Assembly: GCA_036365515.1 (NCBI GenBank) | Contig: CM070873.1 | Coordinates: 19,483,757-19,547,756 of the forward strand | Direction: 5' to 3' | From: Torymus aiolomorphi | Taxonomy: Eukaryota; Arthropoda; Insecta; Hymenoptera; Torymidae | DNA length: 64,000 bases | Shown: piece by piece, positions 11,476-18,564 of the stretch | Layout: each line of letters begins with the position of its first letter | How positions within the stretch are numbered: the first letter of the stretch is position 1 | Translations under genes and position numbers: made by a program | The notes under the pieces: generated by a model | The model's database searches: none | Seen by the model: only the letters and a program-made list of their open reading frames with translations | What the model was told of the DNA's origin: nothing

Positions 11476-12390
11476 TTACATATCTTTTTTCTCAATCCAA
11501 CTATTATGTGAATTATCAAAGCCAAGCCATTTTACAAAAATTTTACTTCCTTTTTTCTTAATTACTTTTTCAACAAAATAAATATCTGGGTACTTGGCTT
11601 TGAGTAGTTCTTGCTCGTAGAAGCCACCTGAGACGGGCTGATCTTGATAGTCCTTCAGATGGTAAGTCGGAGGATTTGTAGCTGCTACACGTACAATTGT
11701 AAATATCTCTGTAGACCAATTGGGAGTATATCCTTTATCAAATACTGCTTTAGCCTTGCTCACGCGAACTTTGTCACCAATTTTAAATTTTGGCTTAATC
11801 TTCTTAGCTATTTTACGAGTAAATTTCCGCAGTATGTCTGCTTCGTTACTGGATGTTACATCTTTAGGTTTTACACCGATAGTACCATGTTTACGATTAT
11901 TGTATATGGTAAGTAAATCTGATAAAATATCTAGCCACTTGCAGTTGCCTCTCAAACTGAATTTTTTCCACATAGCACTTTTTAGCGTGCGATTGAAGCG
12001 TTCACATATCGCTGCTTTTAGATTGCTATAGGTTGAGTATAACTTTATTTTGTGTGTTTTCATAAGTTTTTGAAAATCTGTGTTATAAAATTCTTTGCCT
12101 CTGTCGGTATGGAGATTTTTCGGGACTCTGCCTTTAATAAGCACGGATTTCATAGCTTCTGAGACATCTTTACCTGTTTTTCTCTTTACAGGAACAGCCC
12201 ATGCATATTTGGAGAAAATATCTATTATAGTGAGCAAGTATCTATAGCTCTCATTATCTCGAGCGTAAGGAATCATTTCGACAAGATCTGCTTGCCAAGT
12301 TTCATCCAAACCACGTACGTCAAAGTGTCGACGTGTATAGTTACGCCTTGCAGGTTTATGTAGTTCTTCAACTAGTCTTTCGTGTTCCAT
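11476..12390 (-). CDS. Retroviral-type integrase with C-terminal chromodomain (304 aa)
   Basis: Catalyses insertion of the element's DNA ends. Seen: rve core with catalytic residues D35 (WQADLVEM), D96 (LHTDRGKEF) and E130 (AICERFNR), a DDx33E arrangement; C-terminal chromodomain from about residue 263 (FVEKVIKKKGSKIFVKWLGF...SWIEKKDM), ending at the stop. No N-terminal HHCC zinc domain, which in my memory is usual for this branch of Polinton/adintovirus integrases. The 6-bp target duplication fits this enzyme type. Frame intact, ATG at 12390; TATA box and initiator lie just upstream, overlapping the end of the fibre-like gene. Last gene of the leftward block. Confidence 0.92.
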   Translation of the reverse strand: MEHERLVEELHKPARRNYTRRHFDVRGLDETWQADLVEMIPYARDNESYRYLLTIIDIFSKYAWAVPVKRKTGKDVSEAMKSVLIKGRVPKNLHTDRGKEFYNTDFQKLMKTHKIKLYSTYSNLKAAICERFNRTLKSAMWKKFSLRGNCKWLDILSDLLTIYNNRKHGTIGVKPKDVTSSNEADILRKFTRKIAKKIKPKFKIGDKVRVSKAKAVFDKGYTPNWSTEIFTIVRVAATNPPTYHLKDYQDQPVSGGFYEQELLKAKYPDIYFVEKVIKKKGSKIFVKWLGFDNSHNSWIEKKDM

Positions 12391-12400
12391 GTTTTTGGAA

Positions 12401-12754
12401 TTACTGATTGAATACCTGTGCCAAACTCTCTTTTATAGTCAAAACGTCAGCTTTTATTTGAGATTTCTGGGCATCAAGTTCATCTCTATGATTATCAACT
12501 ATTACATTCAAATCATCTAGCCTAGTTCTAAGTCTTGTAGTTATATCAATAATTCCTCGAATTTCTATTTGAATAATATTTCGTAGAGACTCTAAGTTTA
12601 CAGCATCGCTCGGCTGTTGAGGTTCGGCAATATTGCATAATTTTTTATTTTCCATGTCGTAGTGACCGTCAGACGTGACTTTAAAGCCAACGCCAGGTGG
12701 CCCTCGACTGCCTTCGGTTTTTCCAAGATTACGTCCAAACACGTCGACGCTCAT
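12401..12754 (-). CDS. Fibre/spike-like protein (117 aa)
   Basis: Starts MSVDVFGRNLG (ATG 12754; an upstream GTG at 12784 is not a credible eukaryotic start). A short Gly-rich stretch (SRGPPGVGFKVTSDGHYDME) leads into NKKLCNIAEPQQPSDAVNLE, a pattern I know from trimeric tail-fibre and adhesin proteins. The remaining ~70 residues are predicted coiled coil (IQIEIRGIIDITTRLRTRL..., heptad hydrophobics). Likely forms a thin trimeric virion fibre; this is inference from pattern, no structure seen. Sits between the DUF8207-like gene and the integrase with its own promoter. Confidence 0.6.
   Translation of the reverse strand: MSVDVFGRNLGKTEGSRGPPGVGFKVTSDGHYDMENKKLCNIAEPQQPSDAVNLESLRNIIQIEIRGIIDITTRLRTRLDDLNVIVDNHRDELDAQKSQIKADVLTIKESLAQVFNQ
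12404..12437 (-). promoter_or_regulatory. Integrase promoter: TATAAAAG + initiator
   Basis: TATAAAAG starts at 12437 (minus), initiator CAATCAGTAA with its A at 12405: spacing 32 nt. The initiator is at the stop of the fibre-like ORF (12401); the integrase ATG follows 15 nt later. Confidence 0.7.
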
Positions 12755-12761
12755 TTTGAGA

Positions 12762-12797
12762 ATGATTCGTTTATTCGTGTGCACTTAATATATATAG
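12762..12797 (-). promoter_or_regulatory. Fibre-gene promoter: TATATATA + initiator
   Basis: TATATATA from 12796 (minus), initiator AATCATTCTC with A at 12763: spacing 33 nt. It overlaps the end of the upstream ORF (stop 12785). Transcription starting here excludes the GTG at 12784 and supports ATG 12754. Confidence 0.7.
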
Positions 12798-13678
12798 CCT
12801 GCTTCGCGAAGTTCTTCGATTATAGAGTGTATCTCGTTTACATGACTTGGATTTCCGGCAGACCTTTCAGCCACTAGCAAGTGAAGCCGGTCAACGAGCT
12901 CGTTTGGATCGTCCCAGTACACATAGTCTAAAGCAGTACGTTTTTTTGCAATTTTATAACGAGGTAATGAACCACCTTTAATCGATTCTCCGGTTTTCGA
13001 GGTAATTTTGAACATTGGAGCAATGAAATTATTAAATTTATTACTATTATGAAAACGAATCTTTTCGTTCTTGTCATATCGCGTTTTATGAGCAGACGAT
13101 AGTTTTAAAATTTTGCGATAATTTTTTAAATCATCTGAACTTATATTATTTTTATTTGGTTGTTTCGCTATGAGTAACTCGAGTAATCCTGTAGTTTTCG
13201 GATATGCTACTCTGTTAATTTTAATTTTATTATTATGAAAACTAATCGGTAAATTACCAATAAAAAATTCACCATTTTCATTTCTTCCTCCATAAATTTT
13301 GTCAAGATACTGAGGCTGATTAAGCTTGAGGGCCTTGACGTACAAATCAGAGTCATCAGCATCGTTATCGCTACCTGCTGTTTCGAAAGATGTGTCATGG
13401 ACGTTCTGTAGAGTATCATTGAACTCACTGTCAGAACTTTCATTCTTTTTGTCATTCTCGAAACTTTGTTCGACTGTATTATGTTTAACACTACTTTGTT
13501 CAATATTTTTCTGAGCTACAAGTTTTTGAAGCGGATCTACTATTGGTTTGAAAGTTTCACTTAAAATCTTTTCTGTCTTGTCTTTTCCAAATTTTAATAT
13601 TCTATATTTGCGTTTAATCGCATCTCGTGCCTTAACAAGTTGATGAAGCACGTTTTTTTCTCTTTGAAAGTCAGCCAT
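12785..13678 (-). CDS. DUF8207-like protein of Polinton-type elements (297 aa)
   Basis: Function not known. Seen: basic, helical N-terminus (MADFQREKNVLHQLVKARDA), an acidic Ser/Asp-rich linker (about 75-110), then a conserved-looking domain (DKIYGGRNENGEFFIGNLPI ... GLLELLIAKQPN ... YRKILKLSSAHKTRYD) and a C-terminal YWDDPNELVDRLHLLVAERS...IIEELREAGY. That C-terminal signature recurs in many arthropod genome ORFs and I believe is catalogued as DUF8207 (memory). Its position next to ATPase and integrase suggests a virion or genome-linked role (inference only). Intact, ATG start, own promoter. Confidence 0.75.
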   Translation of the reverse strand: MADFQREKNVLHQLVKARDAIKRKYRILKFGKDKTEKILSETFKPIVDPLQKLVAQKNIEQSSVKHNTVEQSFENDKKNESSDSEFNDTLQNVHDTSFETAGSDNDADDSDLYVKALKLNQPQYLDKIYGGRNENGEFFIGNLPISFHNNKIKINRVAYPKTTGLLELLIAKQPNKNNISSDDLKNYRKILKLSSAHKTRYDKNEKIRFHNSNKFNNFIAPMFKITSKTGESIKGGSLPRYKIAKKRTALDYVYWDDPNELVDRLHLLVAERSAGNPSHVNEIHSIIEELREAGYIY

Positions 13679-13708
13679 GTTGTTGTTTCAACGTTCAGTC
13701 TGAAACTG

Positions 13709-13741
13709 CTGATTGTTACCTATAGGCATGCTATATTTATA
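13709..13741 (-). promoter_or_regulatory. Promoter of the DUF8207-like gene: TATAAATA + initiator
   Basis: TATAAATA from 13741 (minus), initiator AATCAGCAG with A at 13710: spacing 31 nt. Located inside the last codons of the ATPase gene. Confidence 0.65.
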
Positions 13742-14423
13742 GCAAAATTATCAAAGCCCTTACGAAATCTGCCGTCATTTATTCCTCGATCTTTATCGAT
13801 GACTAGAAAACCGTGCTTATCATCTCTCCAACACTTGGAGCACAATTCTTTAAAATGTATATAAGTCATATCGGTATTTACATGATCGTCATAGATATGC
13901 TTTAGATTTACTTCATCTTGTCGAAAAATAGCAAGTAAGTTTACATTATCTCTGACAAGATGTTTGGGGACATGAGCATAAGTTTGACATAGATAAAAAC
14001 AATCAACCTTTTTATGTCTGCCCATGCAAAAGAAGGCTCTAACATTATCTTGTTTTTCGCAAGCAATATCGTCAAATATCATGATAGAGTTCGGAAGTGC
14101 GTGGTCAGGATCGACAACTGCATCGTGCTCGCTGAATGGAAAATATTGTACACCTTCTATAGGTTCTAAGATTTCATTTAAAAATTTATATTTCGGCTGA
14201 TTGAGAGACTTTGAGTAGACGTATACGTTTTCAAATCTAATGCCATTAGGATGCGTTATGAGAGCAAGTAAACTATTGGTTTTTCCGCAGTTTGAGGGCC
14301 GCAGAAGACGGCTCGTATACTATCAGGAAGTAGATCACCATGTCGTTTTGCTCTTTTATCATGCTCTACAAGTACATCAAAATTTTCTATTGGTAGCTTG
14401 ACCGACTGCTCTTTGAAGTTCAT
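13720..14423 (-). pseudogene. FtsK/HerA-type packaging ATPase, frameshift in Walker A
   Basis: By family, the motor that pumps DNA into the capsid. ATG at 14423 opens MNFKEQSVKLPIENFDVLVE and continues to a CGP motif; at about 14290-14298 one base is missing inside the phosphate-binding loop, and the frame ends soon after at a TAA. The rest of the protein stays open in the adjacent frame to the stop at 13720, including hydrophobic IMIFDDIACE (Walker B-like), FCMGRHKKVDCFYLCQTYAH and VNLLAIFRQDEVN. No other damage was seen, so inactivation looks recent, or the base could be an assembly error. First leftward gene from the divergent promoter. Confidence 0.85.
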
Positions 14424-14451
14424 GATCTTTACTCTATGACAATCAAATCAC

Positions 14452-14506
14452 GACTGATTGCTATGAGTATAAATAGCGGTCTTATATAGCTCTTGCCATC
14501 AGTTGA
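14452..14506. promoter_or_regulatory. Interlocked divergent promoter (ATPase / PLA2 protein)
   Basis: Plus strand: TATAAATAG at 14468-14476 with initiator CATCAGTTG (A at 14501), spacing 33. Minus strand: TATATAAG from 14488 with initiator AATCAGTCG (A at 14455), spacing 33. The two TATA boxes are 4 bp apart on opposite strands, so each promoter overlaps the other. This is the origin of both gene blocks. Confidence 0.8.
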
Positions 14507-14526
14507 CCATTGACTTTCGAAGAGTG

Positions 14527-15357
14527 ATGATCATTCACAAACGCGGTCGCGGATTTGTTAATAAAATTCTCAATAAACTGCCATTTGAACTTCATATACC
14601 TGGTTATCAGTACTGTGGTCCAGGCACTAAGTTAGCAAAACATTTAGCTCGAGGAGATCTTGGAATTAATCCCCTAGACACTGCTTGCAAGGAGCACGAT
14701 ATAGCTTATTCTAAAAATCGCGAAAACGTCCAGGCGAGGAACGAAGCAGATAAAATTTTAGCTGAAAGGGCTTGGAATCGCGTTAAATCAAAAGACGCTA
14801 ATTTTGGTGAAAAAGCGGCTGCATACGCTATAACTAATACTATGAAATTAAAATCTAGACTTGGCATGGGTTTAAAAAATAAGAGTAAGAAGAAGAGAAA
14901 GTCAAGTAAGGCTAAAAAATTAGGAATGGGTTTAAAGAAGAGAAGTCAAGTTTCCTTGAAAAAAATTATCAAAGCTGGTGTCTTTAAATCAACGCCAAAT
15001 AACTGCGCTCTAACAGTCATACGATCAGCTTTGAAAAAAGCACGGAGCGCTGTTAAAGAAGCTGGAGGTAAAAAGAATATTAAAATTCCACGTATTTTGC
15101 CAGTGCCCGTGAAAACAGGTGGCATATTGCCATTTCTCATACTTCTATTTGCCGGTTTGAGTGCAACTGGCGCTCTAGCTGGTGGTGCTGCTGGAATAGT
15201 AAAAGCCGTAAACGACGCAAAAGCCGCTAAGGAGCAGTTGGAAGAAAATAAAAGGCATAATAAAGCTATAGAAAGTGTATCGTTGGGCAATGGCTTATAT
15301 CTTAAACCACACAAAGTAGGGTTAGGTCTCCATTTAAAAAAAAAAAAAAGTTCATGA
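14527..15357 (+). CDS. PLA2-domain virion core protein (276 aa)
   Basis: Likely a capsid-interior protein carrying a phospholipase A2 used in membrane passage, as the parvovirus VP1 domain does (family knowledge). Seen: calcium-loop motif PGYQYCGPGT (residues 25-34), catalytic His-Asp pair CKEHDIAY (H57, D58), helix to about residue 105, then three copies of LGMGLK(N/K) within a Lys/Arg-rich tract (nuclear or DNA-binding), and a hydrophobic Gly/Ala segment (ILPFLILLFAGLSATGALAG, about 200-225) like the pX/core proteins of adeno- and adintoviruses. ATG 14527 lies 26 nt after the initiator; an upstream TTG in frame is ignored. The C-terminus is Lys-rich, encoded by a 13-A run (slippage risk). 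Its stop overlaps the protease ATG (ATGA). Confidence 0.9.
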   Translation: MIIHKRGRGFVNKILNKLPFELHIPGYQYCGPGTKLAKHLARGDLGINPLDTACKEHDIAYSKNRENVQARNEADKILAERAWNRVKSKDANFGEKAAAYAITNTMKLKSRLGMGLKNKSKKKRKSSKAKKLGMGLKKRSQVSLKKIIKAGVFKSTPNNCALTVIRSALKKARSAVKEAGGKKNIKIPRILPVPVKTGGILPFLILLFAGLSATGALAGGAAGIVKAVNDAKAAKEQLEENKRHNKAIESVSLGNGLYLKPHKVGLGLHLKKKKSS

Positions 15358-15716
15358 AATTACCGCAGCGTGCGCTTACCGATGTTGACATATTAAAATA
15401 CGCAAAACTTTTAAAAATATCTAATTTTCGGGGAGTATTTATGAGGAATGCAATGCCAACTTCTGGACCGCACTATAGTGAATCCGCTATAGTTAATCTA
15501 GATGATGCTAGCGGCCCTGGAACACACTGGGTTGCATATAGAAAAAGAGGCAAAAATGTTGTATATTTCGATAGTTTTGGCGATCTCCGACCGCCTTTAG
15601 ATTTAATATTATACCTCGGAGTAGACGAAGTTAAATATAATCATGAAAGATATCAAGATTTTGACACGTACAATTGTGGTCACCTCTGTCTAAAATTCTT
15701 GTGTGGGGCTATATAA
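15354..15716 (+). CDS. Adenain-like maturation cysteine protease (120 aa)
   Basis: Cleaves capsid and core precursors during virion maturation in related elements. Seen: His in GTHWVAYRK (H58), Asp in VVYFDSFGD (D73), Cys in YNCGHLCLKFL (C108), the His-acid-Cys order of the adenovirus protease (C5) family; the length is short compared with ~200 aa adenains but usual for Polinton copies. ATG 15354 overlaps the stop of the PLA2 gene by ATGA, and I see no convincing promoter of its own, so it is probably expressed from the same transcript by reinitiation or leaky scanning (inference). Confidence 0.88.
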   Translation: MKLPQRALTDVDILKYAKLLKISNFRGVFMRNAMPTSGPHYSESAIVNLDDASGPGTHWVAYRKRGKNVVYFDSFGDLRPPLDLILYLGVDEVKYNHERYQDFDTYNCGHLCLKFLCGAI

Positions 15717-15746
15717 GGAGAGGTAGGGGAAACATTGTATCATTCT
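15710..15746 (+). promoter_or_regulatory. Penton-gene promoter: TATATAAG + initiator
   Basis: TATATAAG 15710-15717, initiator TCATTCT with A at 15742: spacing 32 nt. The TATA box overlaps the protease stop codon. Confidence 0.75.
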
Positions 15747-15759
15747 GATTTAAGCTGTC

Positions 15760-16446
15760 ATGGAAGGTTCATTAACTCTGACACTTTCAGGTACATCTTC
15801 TACACTAGAAGCACAGTATTTTCCACCAATCGAGTTATCGCCAAACAAAAATTACGTTTTAGGGCTTGTTGAACTTTTAACATTTAACTCAATCCCCAAT
15901 ATAGATAGTAACAATAATAAGTTTTACGTAGGTGAAAACGTTATCCTTCTTCCGGTGGGAAGTTACGAAATTGAGGATATTGACAAATTTCTTCGTAAAA
16001 AATTAGCGCATAACGACATTACTTTCAATTTAAAGCCAAATAATAATACTCTTCGCTGTACAATCAAGTGCAGTCAGCCTATAGATTTTCGACCTGAAAA
16101 TTCACTCGGTCGTCTACTGGGCTTTACCAGACGTATTCTCGAACCGAATGTTGTTCATAATTCTGACTTACCTGTTACAATTCTCAAAATCAACGCTTTG
16201 AGAGTAGAGTGTAATATCACTTCGGGAGCATATATAAACGACAAAAAAGTACACACGATACACGAGTTTTTTCCTGCAGTACCTCCGGGGTATAAAATTA
16301 TCGAAGTTCCCTCACACGTCATTTACCTTCCGATTGCTGTAAAGCGTATAGATCATTTACAAGTACGCATCATTGATCAAGACGGAGATTTAGTAAATTT
16401 CCGCGGAGAAGTTATAACTATAAGATTCCATATTCGACAATCATAA
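15760..16446 (+). CDS. Minor capsid (penton-like, single jelly-roll) protein (228 aa)
   Basis: Predicted vertex protein. Recognised by the pattern common to arthropod Polinton/adintovirus pentons: N-terminal LTLSGTSSTLEAQYFPPIEL, central LGRLLGFTRRILEPN and IHEFFPAVPPGYKIIEVPSH, and C-terminal LQVRIIDQDGDLVNFRGEVI (the most conserved tract). Intact, ATG 15760, 18 nt after its initiator A. Stop TAA shares one base with the ATG of the next 48-codon ORF. Confidence 0.85.
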   Translation: MEGSLTLTLSGTSSTLEAQYFPPIELSPNKNYVLGLVELLTFNSIPNIDSNNNKFYVGENVILLPVGSYEIEDIDKFLRKKLAHNDITFNLKPNNNTLRCTIKCSQPIDFRPENSLGRLLGFTRRILEPNVVHNSDLPVTILKINALRVECNITSGAYINDKKVHTIHEFFPAVPPGYKIIEVPSHVIYLPIAVKRIDHLQVRIIDQDGDLVNFRGEVITIRFHIRQS

Positions 16447-16592
16447 TGGGAATCGTTTACAACAAAAACTATATAAGCAGAGAAACATGCCCGCTACGTA
16501 TCAGTCATCAACGAACTGTGAAGACGCTAACACGTCAGAGCATACAAAAACTAAAAAGTCTAGGATTAAAAGTAGTACTTGGTGGAAAATAA
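16446..16592 (+). CDS. Small basic ORF between penton and capsid genes (48 aa)
   Basis: ATG 16446 overlaps the penton stop (TAATG); stop 16590-16592. Begins MGIVYNKNYISRETCPLRIS and ends LTRQSIQKLKSLGLKVVLGG(K): basic, no signal or membrane segment. The tight coupling to the penton stop suggests translation after penton. The capsid promoter lies inside it, so codon choice here is constrained by TATATAAG and TCAGTC. Function unknown; possibly a small cement or core peptide. Confidence 0.5.
   Translation: MGIVYNKNYISRETCPLRISHQRTVKTLTRQSIQKLKSLGLKVVLGGK
16470..16506 (+). promoter_or_regulatory. Major-capsid promoter: TATATAAG + initiator
   Basis: TATATAAG 16470-16477, initiator TATCAGTC with A at 16503: spacing 33 nt. 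Embedded in the 48-aa ORF; gives a ~120-nt leader to the capsid ATG, longer than for the other genes. Confidence 0.75.
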
Positions 16593-16622
16593 CTTGCATC
16601 ATCTTTTGCTGCTTTCAACGAA

Positions 16623-17855
16623 ATGGAAGAAATTCTAAGCATACAAACACCTGTAACTTTCGATGAATCCGTAGCGCACTACGAGGTTCACGCTCACCAA
16701 CCGTACACAGCAACATTCAACAACAGCGATGAAATACGTATATCTATTCAACATCAAGATTTATGTCTCTTACCTTCCCGCAGTGCATTACATATCTGTG
16801 GGCGATTGGTTAAAACTAATAATACTCCCGTTGAAAATACAAAACTTGTGAATAATGCCATTTGTCATTTGTTTGAAGAAATCAGATATGAGTTGAATGC
16901 TATTGAGATAGACAAGTGCAAAAATGTTGGTTTAACCACTCTTATGAAAGGTTGGGTATCACTCAATCCCACTCAGAGTTTCATCATTGAAAATGCGGGC
17001 TGGATCGATGTAGAAGAAACACAAAAGATAATCGATGATGCTGGTTACTTCAATGTATCGATTCCATTGAGTCTAATTTTTGGCTTCGCAGAGGACTATC
17101 GCAAAATTGTAGTAAACGCAAAGCATGAACTGGTTCTCATGAGATCGAGAAACGACTTAAACGCCGTTAAACAAAGACCTATGAGAGTAGACAATGCAGA
17201 GGGTTACGAGGACTTTAATGTTGAAATAACTAGAATCGAATGGCTTATGCCATACGTAGTTGCATCGAACTCTAACAAAATTCGCTTACTCGATTTCGTA
17301 GGAAAAGATCGCCCCATTGCCATGAGTTTTCGCACGTGGGAACTGTACGAGTATCCACTACTGCCGATTACGTCGAGACAGGTATGGACTGTAAAAACGT
17401 CAAATCAACTTGAAAAACCACGCTTCGTCATCTTAGGTTTTCAAACTAATCGAAAAGATAGAAGAGCTGCAAATGCTAGCCAGTTTGATCATTGCAATCT
17501 TACAAATGTAAAACTCTTTCTCAATTCTCAGTCATATCCGTATGGTAATCTTAACCTCGATGTGAATCGTAATCAATTCGCCATGCTCTACGATATGTAC
17601 GCTAATTTTCAAAATTCATACTATGGCAAAGATCCAGAACCTATGTTGAAAAAGTCGCAATATCTCACTTACATACCCCTAATAGTGATAGACTGTTCAA
17701 AACAAAACGAATCCTTAAAGAGCGCCCCTGTAGACATTCGTCTGGAATTTGAAGCAAAGGAAAATTTTCCGGCTGGAACTTCAGCCTACTGCTTAATCTT
17801 ACACGATCGCATAGTTCAATATAATCCCGTAAGCGGCAACGTGCAGAAACTTTAA
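16623..17855 (+). CDS. Major capsid protein, double jelly-roll type (410 aa)
   Basis: Hexon-like shell protein. Identified by the pattern of Polinton/adintovirus capsid proteins: LEEIRYELNAIEID-type motif (FEEIRYELNAIEIDKCKNVG, about 85-104), GYFNVSIPLSLIFGFAEDYR (about 143-162), ELVLMRSRNDLNA (about 170-182), and a C-terminal region with QSYPYGNLNLDVNRNQFAML and MYANFQNSYYGKDPEPML. Length is usual for the smaller members. Intact; ATG 16623. Family assignment is from motif memory; a structure prediction should show two stacked jelly rolls. Confidence 0.88.
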   Translation: MEEILSIQTPVTFDESVAHYEVHAHQPYTATFNNSDEIRISIQHQDLCLLPSRSALHICGRLVKTNNTPVENTKLVNNAICHLFEEIRYELNAIEIDKCKNVGLTTLMKGWVSLNPTQSFIIENAGWIDVEETQKIIDDAGYFNVSIPLSLIFGFAEDYRKIVVNAKHELVLMRSRNDLNAVKQRPMRVDNAEGYEDFNVEITRIEWLMPYVVASNSNKIRLLDFVGKDRPIAMSFRTWELYEYPLLPITSRQVWTVKTSNQLEKPRFVILGFQTNRKDRRAANASQFDHCNLTNVKLFLNSQSYPYGNLNLDVNRNQFAMLYDMYANFQNSYYGKDPEPMLKKSQYLTYIPLIVIDCSKQNESLKSAPVDIRLEFEAKENFPAGTSAYCLILHDRIVQYNPVSGNVQKL

Positions 17856-17859
17856 GGAG

Positions 17860-17896
17860 TATATAAGCTGAGTGAGCCTCTGGCTCCTCGTCATTC
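17860..17896 (+). promoter_or_regulatory. Promoter of the last rightward gene: TATATAAG + initiator
   Basis: TATATAAG 17860-17867, initiator GTCATTCG with A at 17893: spacing 33 nt; ATG at 17903 leaves only about 10 nt of leader. Confidence 0.75.
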
Positions 17897-17902
17897 GACG
17901 CC

Positions 17903-18391
17903 ATGGACTACGCAGTGGATTTCATTCTGAAAGAGTTGGCTTTCGTGTCTCTCAACGATGACGATGAGCCAGTAGTGCACCTCTTCAAGCCACCATTTCC
18001 TTGGCGAAGACTAACAGACAAGTACAAACGTGAAAATTTGTGGTTAGAACTTTGCTATCATGGACTATCGTGGAATGACGGTGATTACGATTATACTGAA
18101 ATTGGAAAAATTCTTCAAGATGCATTCAAAGATGCTAACAGAATTTTCGTGATTGGTGAGATAAAAAAGTTGTGGTTAGAGCGTTTTAATTTTAATGTTA
18201 TCGATATCAATGAAATGAACTATCCATCTTTCGACTATCCAAGATCAGTGACTATATGTACTAACCACAATGGAGCGTGCAAAACTACTTGTGCCCTGTA
18301 CAACGTAAAGCGCATGAAGCAATTTTACCTCAACGATTCAAACATGGAGTGGGAAGACATCATGGAATGCGAAGATATTGATGAAGAATAA
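17903..18391 (+). CDS. Uncharacterised protein recurring in insect genomes (162 aa)
   Basis: Function unknown. Starts MDYAVDFILKELAFVSLNDD, then FLFKPPFPW-like HLFKPPFPWRRLTDKYKREN, LWLELCYHGLSWNDGDYDYT, IFVIGEIKKLWLERF, VIDINEMNYPSFDY and a C-terminal CTNHNGACKTTCALYNVKRM. I have seen close relatives as orphan ORFs in insect genomes; the alternation of strand and helix (VDFILKELAFVSL... IFVIGEIKKLWL) hints at an RNase H/exonuclease-like fold, but I see no catalytic acid set. Cys/His residues near 130-145 might bind zinc. Intact, own promoter, AATAAA overlaps the stop (18388-18393). Confidence 0.7.
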   Translation: MDYAVDFILKELAFVSLNDDDEPVVHLFKPPFPWRRLTDKYKRENLWLELCYHGLSWNDGDYDYTEIGKILQDAFKDANRIFVIGEIKKLWLERFNFNVIDINEMNYPSFDYPRSVTICTNHNGACKTTCALYNVKRMKQFYLNDSNMEWEDIMECEDIDEE

Positions 18392-18502
18392 AAAATTTTT
18401 AAGGGCAATGGAGGGGTTGATAAACAGGTAGAACCTCACAGGATAGGAGCGAGGTGGGGCTCCTATCCCCTTAAAAAATTTTTTTATTCAGTAGATGGCG
18501 CT
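18392..18502. other. Intergenic hairpins and CTCF-like motif
   Basis: AAAAATTTTTAAGGG (about 18391) pairs with CCCTTAAAAAATTTTT (about 18469), enclosing ATAGGAGC...GGCTCCTAT; this could terminate or process the preceding transcript. TCAGTAGATGGCGC (18488-18501) matches the CTCF consensus at 13 of 14 positions and lies just outside the TIR. Confidence 0.4.
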
Positions 18503-18520
18503 CGCAAGCAATCGAGGTCT

Positions 18521-18557
18521 TATATAAGCATGTTGCAGTCGTTAGAGACTTTCATTC
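18521..18557 (+). promoter_or_regulatory. Promoter of the right-TIR small ORF: TATATAAG + initiator
   Basis: TATATAAG 18521-18528, initiator TTCATTC with A at 18554: spacing 33 nt, ATG 11 nt later. The initiator is inside the TIR, the TATA box just outside it. Confidence 0.7.
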
Positions 18558-18564
18558 CCTCATA

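Noticed and set aside
12755..12784. N-terminal extension of the fibre-like protein from GTG at 12784
   Set aside because: GTG is not a usual eukaryotic start and the initiator at 12763 lies downstream of it.
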